Of a stretch of DNA of 64,000 bases, positions 16,464 through 26,931 are shown one piece after another. Numbering within the stretch: the first letter of the stretch is position 1; every line of letters begins with the position of its first letter. The notes below the pieces were generated by a model. That model made no database searches, was not told where the DNA came from, and saw only the letters and a list, made by a program, of their open reading frames with translations. A program made the position numbers and the translations under genes. Source of the stretch: Methanomicrobium antiquum (GTDB lineage: Archaea > Halobacteriota > Methanomicrobia > Methanomicrobiales > Methanomicrobiaceae); contig NZ_CP091092.1 of the NCBI RefSeq assembly GCF_029633915.1, positions 1,674,001-1,738,000 on the forward strand, written 5' to 3'.

Positions 16464-17960
16464 TCAGACTGCTTCCCTGTACTGGCAGTATTCATGGCGG
16501 AAATCCACAAGAGATGCAGATGCACAGTTCTTGCAGGCACGGACAGGTGCCGCGGCAGTCTTTTTGTCAAGAGCAACTATGTTTGTCATCATTGTTGCAG
16601 TTACAGGCTCGGATGTAAGCAGGCACGGGTAGTCAGCAAGACTCATCATTGCCGCAAATCTGACTGTAATTGCACATGCCGGATATACATAGCGCTGTGG
16701 GTTTTGTATGACATCATGTTTGTCAACAGGTGACAGATCAACCGGAAGTCCGCTGACAGTTGGTTTAAGTGCATTTCCAGAGCCGTTTTTAACTTTCCTT
16801 GCCCTGTCCATTATGCCCCATCCACGATATACCATGTCCATGAAGTCACAGTTGTGAAGCTCTGCTGCAGCTCCTCTTGTTGGATTTAACTGAACGAAGT
16901 TGTGGTACCTTTTTGTGAGAAGCTCTACAACTGTCGGACCGTTGAATCCGTCAAGTTCAAGGATGTATTCCGCCGCGGCGGCTGTTGCTCCGGTTGCAAC
17001 AGATGTCACCTGATATACGCTCTTAAACTTTGATACGTTCTGGCGCAGAGTATTTTCCATTACATCAGTTACTGCCTCTATTATGCCCATGACCATGTCG
17101 TCTTTGCACATGTTGTATGTGGACTGTGCAATGTGATGGGCAATATCTCCAACACAGTACGCAGGAACAGTAACAATGTTTGCATAATGTACTTCGTCAC
17201 TGATGGCCGCTTTTACAACAGGTTCCATCTTCTTCCTGTATTCGGCCATGTATTTTCTGACGTCAAAAGAACTGTGATTGTTTGCATCCATAAGCTCTGC
17301 CTGTGCAGAAACAGGACTTTCATAAATGTGTTTTAACTCATTTATCTCGCCTTTAACAGCATCTGCAAGAGTCATTTCTTTTTCAACACTTTTTGCAAAC
17401 ACATCACCAACACCATATGATGTATTCATTCCCCAGGATTTAGCGGCAAGAAGAGCTTTTTTGTGATCTGCCGGAATATCTGTTTTTGTTAATATCTGGT
17501 TTACAACATTGCTTGTACTTCCGGGAATCATTGCAAAGTCAACAACACATGTAGGCCCGTAAAAGCCTGCATATCTGCGGGCAGATTCACGTCCAATCAG
17601 TGCCTCAGACTTTCCGATCTGCTTGATGAATTTATCAACGCTCTTTTTAAATGCAGGGTCCTCATCATACAGAATTTCAAGAACAACAGGTGTCTGGTAG
17701 TGCTCTACAAATGGATCGTCTTCGGGCTTTACAAAGTCTGTTAATGATGTAAGAGTATTGAAGTGGGCATTGACTGATTCTACATGAAGGTCGATTACAG
17801 TTTTTGACTGCCCTTCTCCGGCCTTCATCTTATTCACCGCATCTACGTACGGTTTTCCGTCTTTTACTTTAAAATCGGTTCCTCTCTTCTTCTGGAGGAT
17901 GGAGACATCAGCACGCTGGGCCCCCATTGCTTCGTCTATCATTTTTCCATAAATTGTCAT
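16464..17960 (-). CDS. DUF2193 protein, methanogen-restricted
   Basis: This 498-residue soluble protein belongs, as far as I can recognise, to DUF2193, found mostly in methanogens and without known function. Notable parts are FYGPTCVVDFAMIPGS (about residue 154), YCVGDIAHHIAQSTYN with paired histidines, and a C-terminal cysteine cluster CKNCASASLVDFRHEYC that could bind a metal. There is no signal peptide or membrane segment. ATG start with GGAGG eight bases upstream, and TTATAAATATC about 45 bp upstream as a likely TATA box. The strong ribosome site and regular codon use suggest high expression. It is the first gene of a three-gene operon with DUF2180 and a channel. Confidence 0.8.
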   Translation of the reverse strand: MTIYGKMIDEAMGAQRADVSILQKKRGTDFKVKDGKPYVDAVNKMKAGEGQSKTVIDLHVESVNAHFNTLTSLTDFVKPEDDPFVEHYQTPVVLEILYDEDPAFKKSVDKFIKQIGKSEALIGRESARRYAGFYGPTCVVDFAMIPGSTSNVVNQILTKTDIPADHKKALLAAKSWGMNTSYGVGDVFAKSVEKEMTLADAVKGEINELKHIYESPVSAQAELMDANNHSSFDVRKYMAEYRKKMEPVVKAAISDEVHYANIVTVPAYCVGDIAHHIAQSTYNMCKDDMVMGIIEAVTDVMENTLRQNVSKFKSVYQVTSVATGATAAAAEYILELDGFNGPTVVELLTKRYHNFVQLNPTRGAAAELHNCDFMDMVYRGWGIMDRARKVKNGSGNALKPTVSGLPVDLSPVDKHDVIQNPQRYVYPACAITVRFAAMMSLADYPCLLTSEPVTATMMTNIVALDKKTAAAPVRACKNCASASLVDFRHEYCQYREAV

Positions 17961-18701
17961 AGGTTATACCTCCTATGGATGTGTCATCATATATTCTGAA
18001 GATATTTATAATTAACTCACACAAGGATTTATCAGCTTTTTTGAAGAGATTAAACCCCAAATAGAGTTTAATTTGTTAAGCTTACATAGAAACAGCAATG
18101 AGAAACTGCATATCAAAATGGTGCAGATACAAAAACAAATAAAGCCACAATAATGAATATAAAATCAGTTTGGTCTAAATTAACAACCTGATATAATAGA
18201 ACCTTATTTAATGTATGAATCCTGTCCCTGAATTTATGAAATCCCAAATAATTCAGGAAATTTTAAAAAAAAACAGGCATTATGTTGCAATATTGCATTT
18301 TAATCATAGTAAATCTGTCACGGGGGGGTGTGACAGAACACTATAATTTCTGGTTTGTAATTTCTGGTCTGGTCAAATTATCCCTAACAATAAGGATATT
18401 GACGAAATTAATAGAAAATGACAGATCTCTCATCTGTCTAATATGAGTTTATTAGAATTATATTAATAAGAATTTGCTAAACTTAAATTTAAGTGATTAT
18501 TAATCACATAAACCATCATATTTTGAAGAATATCCAAATTAGATCAAAATTTGTGAAAAATATTTTCTCAGAATCCTTTGTCCCGGGATCATTTACTGAA
18601 AACAATTATTTCAAAATCAGATTGATATACTCCTTCATAAAAAAACCGAGCATTTGCTCCTGATTTTTAGGAATTATTAACCCGGATTGTATCGGGATTA
18701 T
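17961..18701. other. 741-bp intergenic region without a gene
   Basis: No convincing reading frame is seen. It contains the promoter side of the DUF2193 operon, a short stem ATTAAAC/GTTTAAT (about 18048-18073), a G7 run (18321-18327) and a near-repeat AATTTCTGGT that occurs twice around 18343-18368. The rest is AT-rich. Confidence 0.6.
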
Positions 18702-19655
18702 TCAGATGCCTTTTAAATACATTGATTCACTCTTAGGATTTTTCAGTAAAAGCCTGTAATTATTTATTGCAAGAACAGGATTTCTGGTGGCATAACAATA
18801 GGCACATCCGTGAATACAGGTATTATATTGTCCTGTATCTGTTGAAGGAATGCACCCGCAAAGAGACCTTTGACTTTTATCCTTCCCACTGTTTTCTTCA
18901 AGATATTTTAACATAAAAGAATCATCTGAACAGATCTCCCGTATCAGATTTGGGTCAATGCATCTTCCTTTGGCTATTTTATATTTCAGAAGAGAAATAT
19001 CTTCACTGCATGCAGACAAACCAAGATTCCACTTTTTATTAAGGCTGGAAAGACCGGTTGCAAACTCAGTTATTTCACTTTTCTCAAACTCCCGGATACC
19101 AGAAAATCCAAATTTTTTTAAGTTTTTTTCAACTGATTTATAATTATCAAAAAAACTTATGACAAGCCTTTTTGTATAATCTGAGATTTCATCACCTGTT
19201 TTTTCAATTCGCAACAAAAGATCTTTTAAGGCTATTTTACCAGATAATATAAGTGGATCAGATCGCCAGACAACCTTTTCTTTCCCAATAATATCAGACA
19301 AATTTTTAAAGGTCTCAATTCTGTCTTTAAGCGGTAAAACATTCTTCTCATATCCTTCACGTGAATAATCATTTAAAGTGTACTGAAAGTAATATCTGAT
19401 TCCCAGACTGTCAAAAAAAGGGAGATGCTTAATAATAGGTTTTGGGTTTTTAGTCCAGAAAACTATGAATTTTGTATCACAAAAATTGATTTTATAAGGC
19501 CTGTTGTTATATGGATTAAATTTTATAAGATATCCTTCTTTTATCCGGTTTACAAACCAGTCCGAATAAAATGCCGGAATATCTGTTGCACGGCTTGCTG
19601 AAACAATCACCGGATTGAGCTCTTTTATAGATGAATTTGCTGAATTATTGATCAT
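18702..19655 (-). CDS. DUF1848 family protein
   Basis: The 317-residue protein begins with the family pattern SASRATDIPAFYSDWF and has FVFWTKNP-like FIVFWTKNPKP. The C-terminus carries the conserved cysteine series CGCIPSTDTGQYNTCIHGCAYCYATRNP, whose CxxxCxYCYA spacing suggests a Fe-S or radical-SAM-like cluster near the end rather than the beginning of the chain. DUF1848 proteins are widespread in bacteria and archaea and have no assigned reaction. It stands alone, divergent in context from the sepS operon, with AT-rich DNA on both sides. Confidence 0.85.
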   Translation of the reverse strand: MINNSANSSIKELNPVIVSASRATDIPAFYSDWFVNRIKEGYLIKFNPYNNRPYKINFCDTKFIVFWTKNPKPIIKHLPFFDSLGIRYYFQYTLNDYSREGYEKNVLPLKDRIETFKNLSDIIGKEKVVWRSDPLILSGKIALKDLLLRIEKTGDEISDYTKRLVISFFDNYKSVEKNLKKFGFSGIREFEKSEITEFATGLSSLNKKWNLGLSACSEDISLLKYKIAKGRCIDPNLIREICSDDSFMLKYLEENSGKDKSQRSLCGCIPSTDTGQYNTCIHGCAYCYATRNPVLAINNYRLLLKNPKSESMYLKGI

Positions 19656-19711
19656 AAAATTATAAGATAAATTATCCTTTGGAATTATTAGATTTTTGAC
19701 GACATTTTAAA

Positions 19712-19832
19712 AAATGTTTATGAAAAAATGTTTTTATGCACTATTTAACAGGAATATGAAAAAGTTCATAAAACAATGAATTTACAAAAAAAAGTGTTGA
19801 TGAAAAAAATTTCATGCAACTTTTCATGTAAA
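19712..19832. repeat. Possible degenerate copy of the dispersed repeat
   Basis: The region has many ATGAAAAA / TTTCATG blocks (TTTATGAAAAAATG, ATATGAAAAAGTTCATAAAAC, GATGAAAAAAATTTCATGCAAC, TTTCATG), as in module B. It lacks the GTTACTTCGTAAC core, so membership in the family is uncertain. It lies between the 3' end of sepS and the 5' end of the DUF1848 gene. Confidence 0.35.
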
Positions 19833-19856
19833 TCACAATTTTAATTTCAGTTGAAA

Positions 19857-21470
19857 TTACTCTTCGCAGTCACAGTGGCACTCGGACTGTTCGATCTCCC
19901 ATCTTATTGCAGTAAAAACCGGCCCTCTGACATCAATTTTTTTGTTGTTGTCGGTGATATACCTCATCGCCCAGGGTTCAACTTTCAGATTTATTTCTGA
20001 TGGAACTTTAATCATTTTAAAGTCAATACTGCCATTTTCACCGTAAAAAACTGCTTCTTCTATTTTTGCCGCCGCAAGATTGGCAACAGCGTCAATGAAT
20101 GAAATAGAAGCATTAACCCCCTTTTCACGCTGTTTTTTGTAGCTGGAAGTATCCGGAAGACCAAGAATTCTTCCGTCCGCAACAAAAACATCGTTTAGCG
20201 CCGCAGGGCCTAAAAGTTTTGAGTTTTCCTCATCCTCAAAGACATAAACCTTAACTCTGCATCCAAAACCAAAATCAATATCGCATGCTAAAAATTCACA
20301 GGGACTTTTTTCATCGAAATGATCACGGGCTGTTTTTACAATTGAGTCTGCTATAAAAATACCTTCCTCTGTCTTTGGTGATTCTTTTAGGGAGACTGCA
20401 CGGGCAATATCCAAATCTGTGAAATTCTGCGGAAAGAACTGCGGGTAGGTTAATGCTCTTACATCCTCTGCTCCGTACTCTATCATGGAAAGGCGCTCGA
20501 CACCAAGACCTAAGTTCATAACCGGAACTTCCACACCATATGCCGCCAGAGAATGCGGAGAGTAAATGCCAAATGTTGCAACCTCAACCCAGCCATGAAC
20601 AGGATGTCTGGCATAGACCTCTGTCTGGGTTTCAGGAACATAATATTTTGACTTCTTCTCATCAGGCCTGAACTCAAAATCAGTAAATCCAAATGCAGAC
20701 AATAGACCTGCGGCAACCGCTTTTCCATCCTCAACCGAAACATCCTCATCGGCAATTATACACGATGCCGAATGATATGTCATCAGGCGTGTCGGGCCTT
20801 CTTCCTGTTCACGGCGAAAACACCTGTCAATTGAAAACTGGCGGATTGGAAGAGGAACCCTGTCCCAGATATCGCCAAGTGTCAAAAACCATCCTGAAGT
20901 CATATGTGAACGAAGAGTGACTCTTGAAGACTCCGGTGACAACTCGCGAAATTCCGGAAAAACCTCATCCATTATATTTACAACAAGACCATCGTCCGTA
21001 TCAAGAACTACTGCAAGTTCGTGCGTTAACTCATCACCGTCAATCTCGGATTTTTTGTAGGCATGAAGAGTCTTTCTAAGGTTCTCCTCAGTCTCTTCAG
21101 AAATATCCTTCCCGGTTATTTTTGAAATGCTTTCAAGCTGTTTTTTCCCAATACCAACATTTGGACGGGGAAGACCCCCCAGATAAAAAACCCTGTCCAA
21201 AACTGCGGAGGCCTCAGGACCAAACTGCTTATACACATCAGATTCGTCAATGAAGAGTGGAACACGGGCCTCATCAAAACCCATCATCATATATGCTTCA
21301 CGAAGCCTCTGGATAGTCTCTGCTATGGGATGCTTTTTAGCCGCCCGAATTATATTTCTTGGATATTTCTCTGAGAGTGAAACTGTCTTTTGTATTTTTT
21401 CTCCCTCGTGCCACGCCGCTTCAAAATCTGATTTGGCCAGTTCCCTGAATTTTTCTGCACTAAATCTCAT
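19857..21470 (-). CDS. sepS: O-phosphoserine--tRNA(Cys) ligase (SepRS)
   Basis: SepRS attaches phosphoserine to tRNA-Cys; SepCysS then converts it to cysteine. This is the indirect Cys route of most methanogens. The product has 537 residues, the usual length, and contains the class II motif region [14 protein letters not shown], motif 2 [21 protein letters not shown] and a class II motif 3 segment, [17 protein letters not shown] chose the ATG at 21470 ([17 protein letters not shown]) because AAGG lies eight bases upstream; the ATG at 21491 would add seven residues. It follows taw1 with a 2-bp gap and is the last gene of a translation operon. SepCysS is not in the window. Confidence 0.95.
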   Translation of the reverse strand: MRFSAEKFRELAKSDFEAAWHEGEKIQKTVSLSEKYPRNIIRAAKKHPIAETIQRLREAYMMMGFDEARVPLFIDESDVYKQFGPEASAVLDRVFYLGGLPRPNVGIGKKQLESISKITGKDISEETEENLRKTLHAYKKSEIDGDELTHELAVVLDTDDGLVVNIMDEVFPEFRELSPESSRVTLRSHMTSGWFLTLGDIWDRVPLPIRQFSIDRCFRREQEEGPTRLMTYHSASCIIADEDVSVEDGKAVAAGLLSAFGFTDFEFRPDEKKSKYYVPETQTEVYARHPVHGWVEVATFGIYSPHSLAAYGVEVPVMNLGLGVERLSMIEYGAEDVRALTYPQFFPQNFTDLDIARAVSLKESPKTEEGIFIADSIVKTARDHFDEKSPCEFLACDIDFGFGCRVKVYVFEDEENSKLLGPAALNDVFVADGRILGLPDTSSYKKQREKGVNASISFIDAVANLAAAKIEEAVFYGENGSIDFKMIKVPSEINLKVEPWAMRYITDNNKKIDVRGPVFTAIRWEIEQSECHCDCEE

Positions 21471-21472
21471 AT

Positions 21473-22372
21473 TTACAGCCTTCTCATGCAAACCACCCTT
21501 GACAGGGGATTTTCATCTATTATTTTATAATCACAGTATTTTGAGATTTCCAAAGCGAAATCACGAACATAATCATGTTCGGGCATATTCTCCCTCACAA
21601 GTCTCTGCCGGCTGTGCCCGACAAACATATATCCCTTTACCTCAATGAAATCTGCACCTGAACTCTGATACATTTTTGCATATTCTTCTGCACCAAAATC
21701 GTTTAGACCTTTCACAACAGTTGTCCTTATTGCAGAGCGCCGATCTTTTAAAAGCGACAGACTCTTTTGAATTTCTCCCCAAAAGTCTTCTTCAGGCCGG
21801 CAGACTGAAAGATAAGTCTTTTTATCAGGTGCATCAAGTGAGATGTAGGTCTGATACGGATGACAGCGCTCAATCATCTCCGGCTTCGTTGCGTTAGAGA
21901 CTAAGAATGTTGTGTTGTTTCCTCTCTTAAAAAGTTCAATAAGTTCTGGAAGCTTAGAGTAAAGCGTAGGCTCACCGGAAAGCGATATTGCAATCATATC
22001 AGGGTTAAGTGCTTCATTCCATAGCTTCTCTGTTGCTGTGCTTGATTCTAAAATCCAGTTATATCCTGCAAGAGATTTCTTCTGAAGAGCATGCATCCTT
22101 TCAAGGATAATCTCAGGCGGACACTCCTCTTCTTCTTCGACTTCATACTCCATCGAACGCCAGCAAAAAAGGCATCTTTGATTACACTTTAATGTAGGCG
22201 TCATCTGAACACACCGGTGGCTTGAAATATTGTAAAACTGGTGCTTGTAGCACATGTCGCCGCCTAAAAGCGCCCGTTTGTTCCACATGCATGGTTTTAA
22301 GGCGGCAGATGACTTTTTTGAGAAAAACTGATATCCCTGTTTTTCAAGGGATTTACATGCTTCTGACTGCAT
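21473..22372 (-). CDS. taw1: 4-demethylwyosine synthase (Taw1/TYW1), radical SAM
   Basis: Taw1 builds the tricyclic core of wyosine at position 37 of tRNA-Phe from 1-methylguanosine and pyruvate. The 299-residue protein has the radical-SAM cluster motif [10 protein letters not shown] (three cysteines binding [4Fe-4S]), a second cysteine set upstream (C in [18 protein letters not shown]), SLSGEPTLY for SAM binding and [12 protein letters not shown] near the C-terminus. All are typical of archaeal TYW1. Its start overlaps the end of argS by 20 bp and it ends 2 bp before sepS, so the three are translationally linked. Confidence 0.95.
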   Translation of the reverse strand: MQSEACKSLEKQGYQFFSKKSSAALKPCMWNKRALLGGDMCYKHQFYNISSHRCVQMTPTLKCNQRCLFCWRSMEYEVEEEEECPPEIILERMHALQKKSLAGYNWILESSTATEKLWNEALNPDMIAISLSGEPTLYSKLPELIELFKRGNNTTFLVSNATKPEMIERCHPYQTYISLDAPDKKTYLSVCRPEEDFWGEIQKSLSLLKDRRSAIRTTVVKGLNDFGAEEYAKMYQSSGADFIEVKGYMFVGHSRQRLVRENMPEHDYVRDFALEISKYCDYKIIDENPLSRVVCMRRL

Positions 22373-24017
22373 CTATACCAAGTGTTAAAAGAGCTTCGTG
22401 AAGTGTGTTCTGCGCCGCCTTTACAATTGTAAGCCTTGAATCCCTCAATTTTCCCTCTTCTTTTAGCACAGGATTGTAGCGGTAGAAGGTATTGAATAAA
22501 TCTGCAAGTTCACGTGCATAGATTGCAAGGACATGGGGACGAAGATCTCTTGAAATCTCATCAATAATTTTTGGAAACAGTGCTATTTTTTTAACAAGCG
22601 CTATCTCCTGCTCACTCTCAGGAGAATAAATCTCCTCAAATTCTCCTGCTTTCTTTAGAATCGAACATGCACGGGCATGTGCATACTGAACATAAGGAGC
22701 ACTTTGTTTTTCAAAGTCAAGTGCCTCTTTCCAGTCAAAAACGGTTGATTTCTCCTGTGAAACACGGACAATATCATATCTTACAGCACCGATTGCAACC
22801 GATTTTGCAATTGCACACTTCTCATCCTCTGATATCTCCGGCCTTCTTGAATTAACCTCTTCATATGCACGCTTTGTAACTTCTCCAATTAAGTCATCAG
22901 CAGAGATGAATTTTCCTGCACGGGTACTCATAGAACCTTCAGGAAGAGATACAAACTCAAAGAAAACAATCTCAGGCGATTTATCTCCCAAAAGCTTCAT
23001 AGTTGACTGAAGCTGTGTTCCAATTAATTTGTGATCTGCTCCTAAAACGTCAATAACCCTGTCATAATTATCGCTCTTCCATTCGTGGTATGCAAGATCA
23101 CGTGCGGCGTAAACCGATGTTCCATCTGAACGCCTTAATACATAGTCTTTTTCAAAGCCAAATTCTGTTAAGTCAAGAGATAATGTCTCCTCATGTTTTG
23201 CCTGGGGAAGAGCCTCAATTCTGTGAAGGATGTTGTACATTAATTTGTTCCTGACAAAATCACTTTCAAAAATGAATCTGTCATGGGGTGCATTGAGCTC
23301 GTTTAGTGTCTCTTTCATACCGTCAAGGCACAACAAAACAGCTTCACGGAATTTTTTAACCATCTCAGGGTCACCCTGCTCAATAAGAGCCATCCTTCTG
23401 TCAATCTCTTCTTTTATCGAAGGGTCAGCCTCAATTTTTTTGTTTGCCAAAACATAGACATCAGCAACATAGCGATCCCCTTTCTCATTATCCTTCCTTG
23501 CAATGTCAATGTTGTCAAATCCCCATGAGACAATTGCAATCTGACGACCCATATCATTTACATAATAATGGACATCAGTAATATACCCGGCTTTTTTATA
23601 GACTCTTGAAAGAGTATCGCCAATTACTGAATTTCTGATATGGCCGACATGCAAAGGCCCGTTTGGATTTGCGCTTGTATGCTCAATGCAGACACGCACC
23701 CCTTTTTCAGGAAGCTGCCCATATCCCGGCTTTAATGACGCTTTTAAAACATCTGAAAGATATCCGGCGCCAAAAATGAAATTGATGTAAGGTCCTTTTG
23801 TTTCAACTTTTATATCTGATGATTCAAATTCAGCCTCAAGCTTTTTTGCAATTGATGCGGCAATCTTTGCAGGATTTTCCCTCTCTTTTTTTGCAAGCGC
23901 AAAAGCAACTGTTGATGCAAGGTCAGCATGGTCACCGCCATCACCTAAAAAGACGTCATCTTCGCCGGAGACCTTTTTTAAAGCATCCTCTACTTTTTTG
24001 TATGTCTCAAAAAACAT
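22353..24017 (-). CDS. argS: Arginyl-tRNA synthetase
   Basis: This class I synthetase of 554 residues has the HIGH-type motif HVGHIRNSVIGD (about residue 118), the KMSKS equivalent GSMSTRAGKF (about 355) and the C-terminal DALR anticodon-binding domain (about 435-554), ending with YNPVLKEEGKLRDSRL and GIDAVRSM. The N-terminal additional domain is present but short. It begins 39 bp after aRF1 and overlaps taw1 by 20 bp. Confidence 0.97.
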   Translation of the reverse strand: MFFETYKKVEDALKKVSGEDDVFLGDGGDHADLASTVAFALAKKERENPAKIAASIAKKLEAEFESSDIKVETKGPYINFIFGAGYLSDVLKASLKPGYGQLPEKGVRVCIEHTSANPNGPLHVGHIRNSVIGDTLSRVYKKAGYITDVHYYVNDMGRQIAIVSWGFDNIDIARKDNEKGDRYVADVYVLANKKIEADPSIKEEIDRRMALIEQGDPEMVKKFREAVLLCLDGMKETLNELNAPHDRFIFESDFVRNKLMYNILHRIEALPQAKHEETLSLDLTEFGFEKDYVLRRSDGTSVYAARDLAYHEWKSDNYDRVIDVLGADHKLIGTQLQSTMKLLGDKSPEIVFFEFVSLPEGSMSTRAGKFISADDLIGEVTKRAYEEVNSRRPEISEDEKCAIAKSVAIGAVRYDIVRVSQEKSTVFDWKEALDFEKQSAPYVQYAHARACSILKKAGEFEEIYSPESEQEIALVKKIALFPKIIDEISRDLRPHVLAIYARELADLFNTFYRYNPVLKEEGKLRDSRLTIVKAAQNTLHEALLTLGIDAVRSM

Positions 24018-24056
24018 ATATTATTTCCACCTGTATTGTCCTTTTTATAGGTTTTT

Positions 24057-25334
24057 TTAGTATCCCGTTCTATAGCGAAGAATTGCCGCAACACCACCAA
24101 AAGCGTTGTAGAGCATTGCACCTTCTTCAAAGTCATCAGAAATAATCATGACTTTTGTGTTTCCTGAATCTGCAAGTTCAGCAAGTTCATCAATTATGTC
24201 TGTCTCTTCCTCAATATACACAGGAGCAGAGCATTTTGGACATATACCAATCTCAACGTCAGATATTTTCTTTCCGGGTGCAACCTTTACAGTTTCTTCA
24301 CGTGAGTATTCACAATTCTGGCACTGAATCTTAATCCTTGACTCTCTCAAAACAGCCGACAATAAAAGAGTGTCAACCGCTCCAATCTCCAGATTCTTTC
24401 TGACACTCTCCTCACCGTAAGATGAGAGACCCTCATCTTTCACAAGCTCTTTGAAGAAACGGTCCATTACAACCTTTTCTTTCATCACTTCAACGCCGCG
24501 AAGGGCATCGGATGCATTATCAACAAGCTCTGAAAGACCGCTTTCGTTTGTATAGGACACATCAAAAAGACCGATAATTCTTTTCTGAAGTTCGTGGTGA
24601 AGGAAATTTCCGCTTTCAAATTCATCCTTTGTCGGAGTAGGGCCGCCGATTAAAACTCCCTTAAATCTCTCATAAAAATCAGGTTCGGCAAGAAAAATCT
24701 CATTAGCCCTGTCTGCAACTTTTTTATAGAATTCATTTATGGCAATAAGACGCAGTCTTTGAAAACGCATTGCAGACTGACCGCCCTTCCTCTGTTTTCC
24801 GGGAACTGTTGAAGTAATACCAGATACAGGTTCTATCCTGTTTCCGCGCAAAAATCCTATGTATGCCTCTCTTCTGTCAATGACAATAAGACCATAGACC
24901 TCCTTTTCAACAAGCATCTGTTGCAGAGGTTCAAGCTCAAAATTAGAAGAGCACCGGTACATATAGAGGTTTACAGGTTCAGGAGGCTCGATTATTGTAC
25001 AGTCCATATCTGTCCTGTCGCCGCCAAGCTTCACTGTTCCGCAAAAGACTGCCATCCCGCTTGCAGGAGGTCTGTCATAATATTTTAGTCGTGACAGAAT
25101 TGAAGATATTGCACTTTGTACATTGGTTCTTGTCTGCTTGCTTTTGATGTTTGCACACTGCCCGAACTCATCTCTTAGCTGTGCAGTTACATCATAAATC
25201 TGTTTATCCGGAGGAATGTAAATTGTAATTAATTCAGTTCCGCTTCCTTCTTTCTCAGCAAGTTTCTCAAGAGTCTTTTTAAATTCATATCTTTTTCTTG
25301 CGCTGTCAAGCTCCACTTCCACATCTTCTGCCAT
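24057..25334 (-). CDS. prf1: Peptide chain release factor aRF1
   Basis: aRF1 reads all three stop codons and triggers peptide release. The 425-residue protein has the NIKS stop-reading motif (ANIKSKQTR, about residue 61), the GGQ catalytic motif (RKGGQSAMRFQRLR, about 182) and a C-terminal domain containing a four-cysteine zinc site (CQNCEYS and CPKCSAP). It heads the run aRF1-argS-taw1-sepS. Confidence 0.97.
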   Translation of the reverse strand: MAEDVEVELDSARKRYEFKKTLEKLAEKEGSGTELITIYIPPDKQIYDVTAQLRDEFGQCANIKSKQTRTNVQSAISSILSRLKYYDRPPASGMAVFCGTVKLGGDRTDMDCTIIEPPEPVNLYMYRCSSNFELEPLQQMLVEKEVYGLIVIDRREAYIGFLRGNRIEPVSGITSTVPGKQRKGGQSAMRFQRLRLIAINEFYKKVADRANEIFLAEPDFYERFKGVLIGGPTPTKDEFESGNFLHHELQKRIIGLFDVSYTNESGLSELVDNASDALRGVEVMKEKVVMDRFFKELVKDEGLSSYGEESVRKNLEIGAVDTLLLSAVLRESRIKIQCQNCEYSREETVKVAPGKKISDVEIGICPKCSAPVYIEEETDIIDELAELADSGNTKVMIISDDFEEGAMLYNAFGGVAAILRYRTGY

Positions 25335-25398
25335 AATTGTATTTTCACCGTAATTATCTGGAAACTTTACTATAATTCAACCTGTATGGCATTAAGTC

Positions 25399-26307
25399 TT
25401 AGTCTTCTGCCAGCAGGGTTTTGATATATTCATCCACTTCACTATTTATCCCATGAGTCCCGTTAAAGGCTACAAAGTCCTTAGGTTCTTCTGCCTTATT
25501 ATAAAGCGACATCCCGGATTCAAAGTCAATTACCGAATCATCAGGTGCATGGAAAATTACTGTTTTTGAGGGTTTAATCATCCCTATATAGCTGTCAGGA
25601 TTGATGCTTTTAATGAAAAGATCAACAGCCTCACCATTTTTGTTATTCTCCCATTCATAACCTGAAGTAGATATTCCAAAATATCCTTCAAACTCAGAGT
25701 CGATGCCTGCCGCAATTGCCGCATATCGTCCGCCGTTTGATGAACCTGCAATATATACAGGGAAAGATTCACCATATATCTCTTTCAGATAGTCCTTTGC
25801 AGAAATCAGATCAAAAATTATTCTGTAATACTGAGGAGTCATTCCCTTTACAGCTGTTTCATATTCATGCTGGAAATCAAGCGAGACACCTTCGCTCTTC
25901 CCGCCGTTTCCGCGAATATCAACAACCATAAATGCTATGCCTGATTCTGCATAAGAAATTGAGCGGTTTTTGTGTGCATCGGCACTTACACCGGCGCCTG
26001 GTGCGAATACAACTCCGGACAAAGGCTTCTCAGGGGATGCCAGAGTTGTATATACTTCATCTTCTCCATCTTTCATCACAATTTCAGAAAGTTTTACAGA
26101 GCCGTTTTTACCTTCGTTTGAAACATTACAAAGACTGTAAGAATAACTAATCTCATCAACGCTTAAAACTCCGTCATCCGATACAGAATATGCAATATGT
26201 GATGTGAGGTCTGCAGGCTTGGCCGGACTATTGTTTGATGCACAGCCGCAGAAGAAAACTGCCGTGGCAATAATCAAAATTAAAAATACTGATGCTTTGT
26301 ATTTCAT
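25399..26307 (-). CDS. Alpha/beta-hydrolase, predicted lipoprotein
   Basis: The 302-residue protein starts with a hydrophobic signal segment and a lipobox-like FFCGCASN, so it is probably exported and lipid-anchored outside the cell. The hydrolase part has the nucleophile elbow GSSNGGRY (Ser about residue 194), an acid in the HAPDDSVIDF segment and a C-terminal catalytic His in NGTHGINSE. An oxyanion region VVDIRGNGGKSEG is also visible. It is a peptidase- or esterase-like enzyme with unknown substrate. The Nudix gene lies 8 bp upstream on the same strand, so the two may be co-transcribed. Confidence 0.85.
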   Translation of the reverse strand: MKYKASVFLILIIATAVFFCGCASNNSPAKPADLTSHIAYSVSDDGVLSVDEISYSYSLCNVSNEGKNGSVKLSEIVMKDGEDEVYTTLASPEKPLSGVVFAPGAGVSADAHKNRSISYAESGIAFMVVDIRGNGGKSEGVSLDFQHEYETAVKGMTPQYYRIIFDLISAKDYLKEIYGESFPVYIAGSSNGGRYAAIAAGIDSEFEGYFGISTSGYEWENNKNGEAVDLFIKSINPDSYIGMIKPSKTVIFHAPDDSVIDFESGMSLYNKAEEPKDFVAFNGTHGINSEVDEYIKTLLAED

Positions 26308-26315
26308 ATTTTATT

Positions 26316-26822
26316 CTACCTCAGGCATTTGAATACAAGGCAGATTGTCTTTGCATCAACAATTCTGCCATCCTCTATCATCTCAAAAACCTCAGGCTTT
26401 TTTACCTTTACAACCTCTATTACCTCATCATCATCCTTTTGGAATTCATCAGAAGGCGAGAGGGAATATGCTTCATACAAAAAAATTCTCTCGTTTGTAA
26501 ATCCGGGAGTTGTGTAAATATAGCCTTTTGGAACCAACTCTTCGCACTTAAAACCTGTTTCTTCAATGAGTTCACGGTGCGCTGTTTCTTCAGGATTTTC
26601 CCCCTCATTCATCGTTCCTGCAGGTGCTTCATAGATATACTCATCAATCGGATATCTGTACTGCTTTATCAGATAGCAGTATTCGTTATCCATAGGAAGT
26701 ATTGCAACTGCACCACCTGGTTTTACAACTATTCTTTCAAGGGTAATTCCGCCTGGAAGGTCAACTTCAACCTTCTCTACTTTCATTCTGCCGCCACTGT
26801 AAATATCATCAATTTTTTTCAT
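26316..26822 (-). CDS. Nudix hydrolase, ADP-ribose pyrophosphatase-like
   Basis: The 168-residue protein has the full Nudix box GTMNEGENPEETAHRELIEE followed by TGF (G-x5-E-x7-REUxEExGU), with the upstream EAPAG typical of ADP-ribose pyrophosphatases. Such enzymes clear nucleoside diphosphate derivatives. An internal ATG 12 codons in could also be used. It precedes the lipoprotein hydrolase gene by 8 bp. Confidence 0.9.
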   Translation of the reverse strand: MKKIDDIYSGGRMKVEKVEVDLPGGITLERIVVKPGGAVAILPMDNEYCYLIKQYRYPIDEYIYEAPAGTMNEGENPEETAHRELIEETGFKCEELVPKGYIYTTPGFTNERIFLYEAYSLSPSDEFQKDDDEVIEVVKVKKPEVFEMIEDGRIVDAKTICLVFKCLR

Positions 26823-26931
26823 ATTTTCATACTCTCATAAATTTGCATGAATTCAGATCTCTGTTCTTTTTGATTTATATCCACCAATCACTTTTATTCT
26901 TCCGAATCATTTCGGCGTTTAGGATTAATAT

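Noticed and set aside
26292-26840. A 182-residue plus-strand frame opposite the Nudix gene
   Set aside because: It is antisense to a well-supported gene, rich in Leu, Phe and Ile from the complement, and has no domain.
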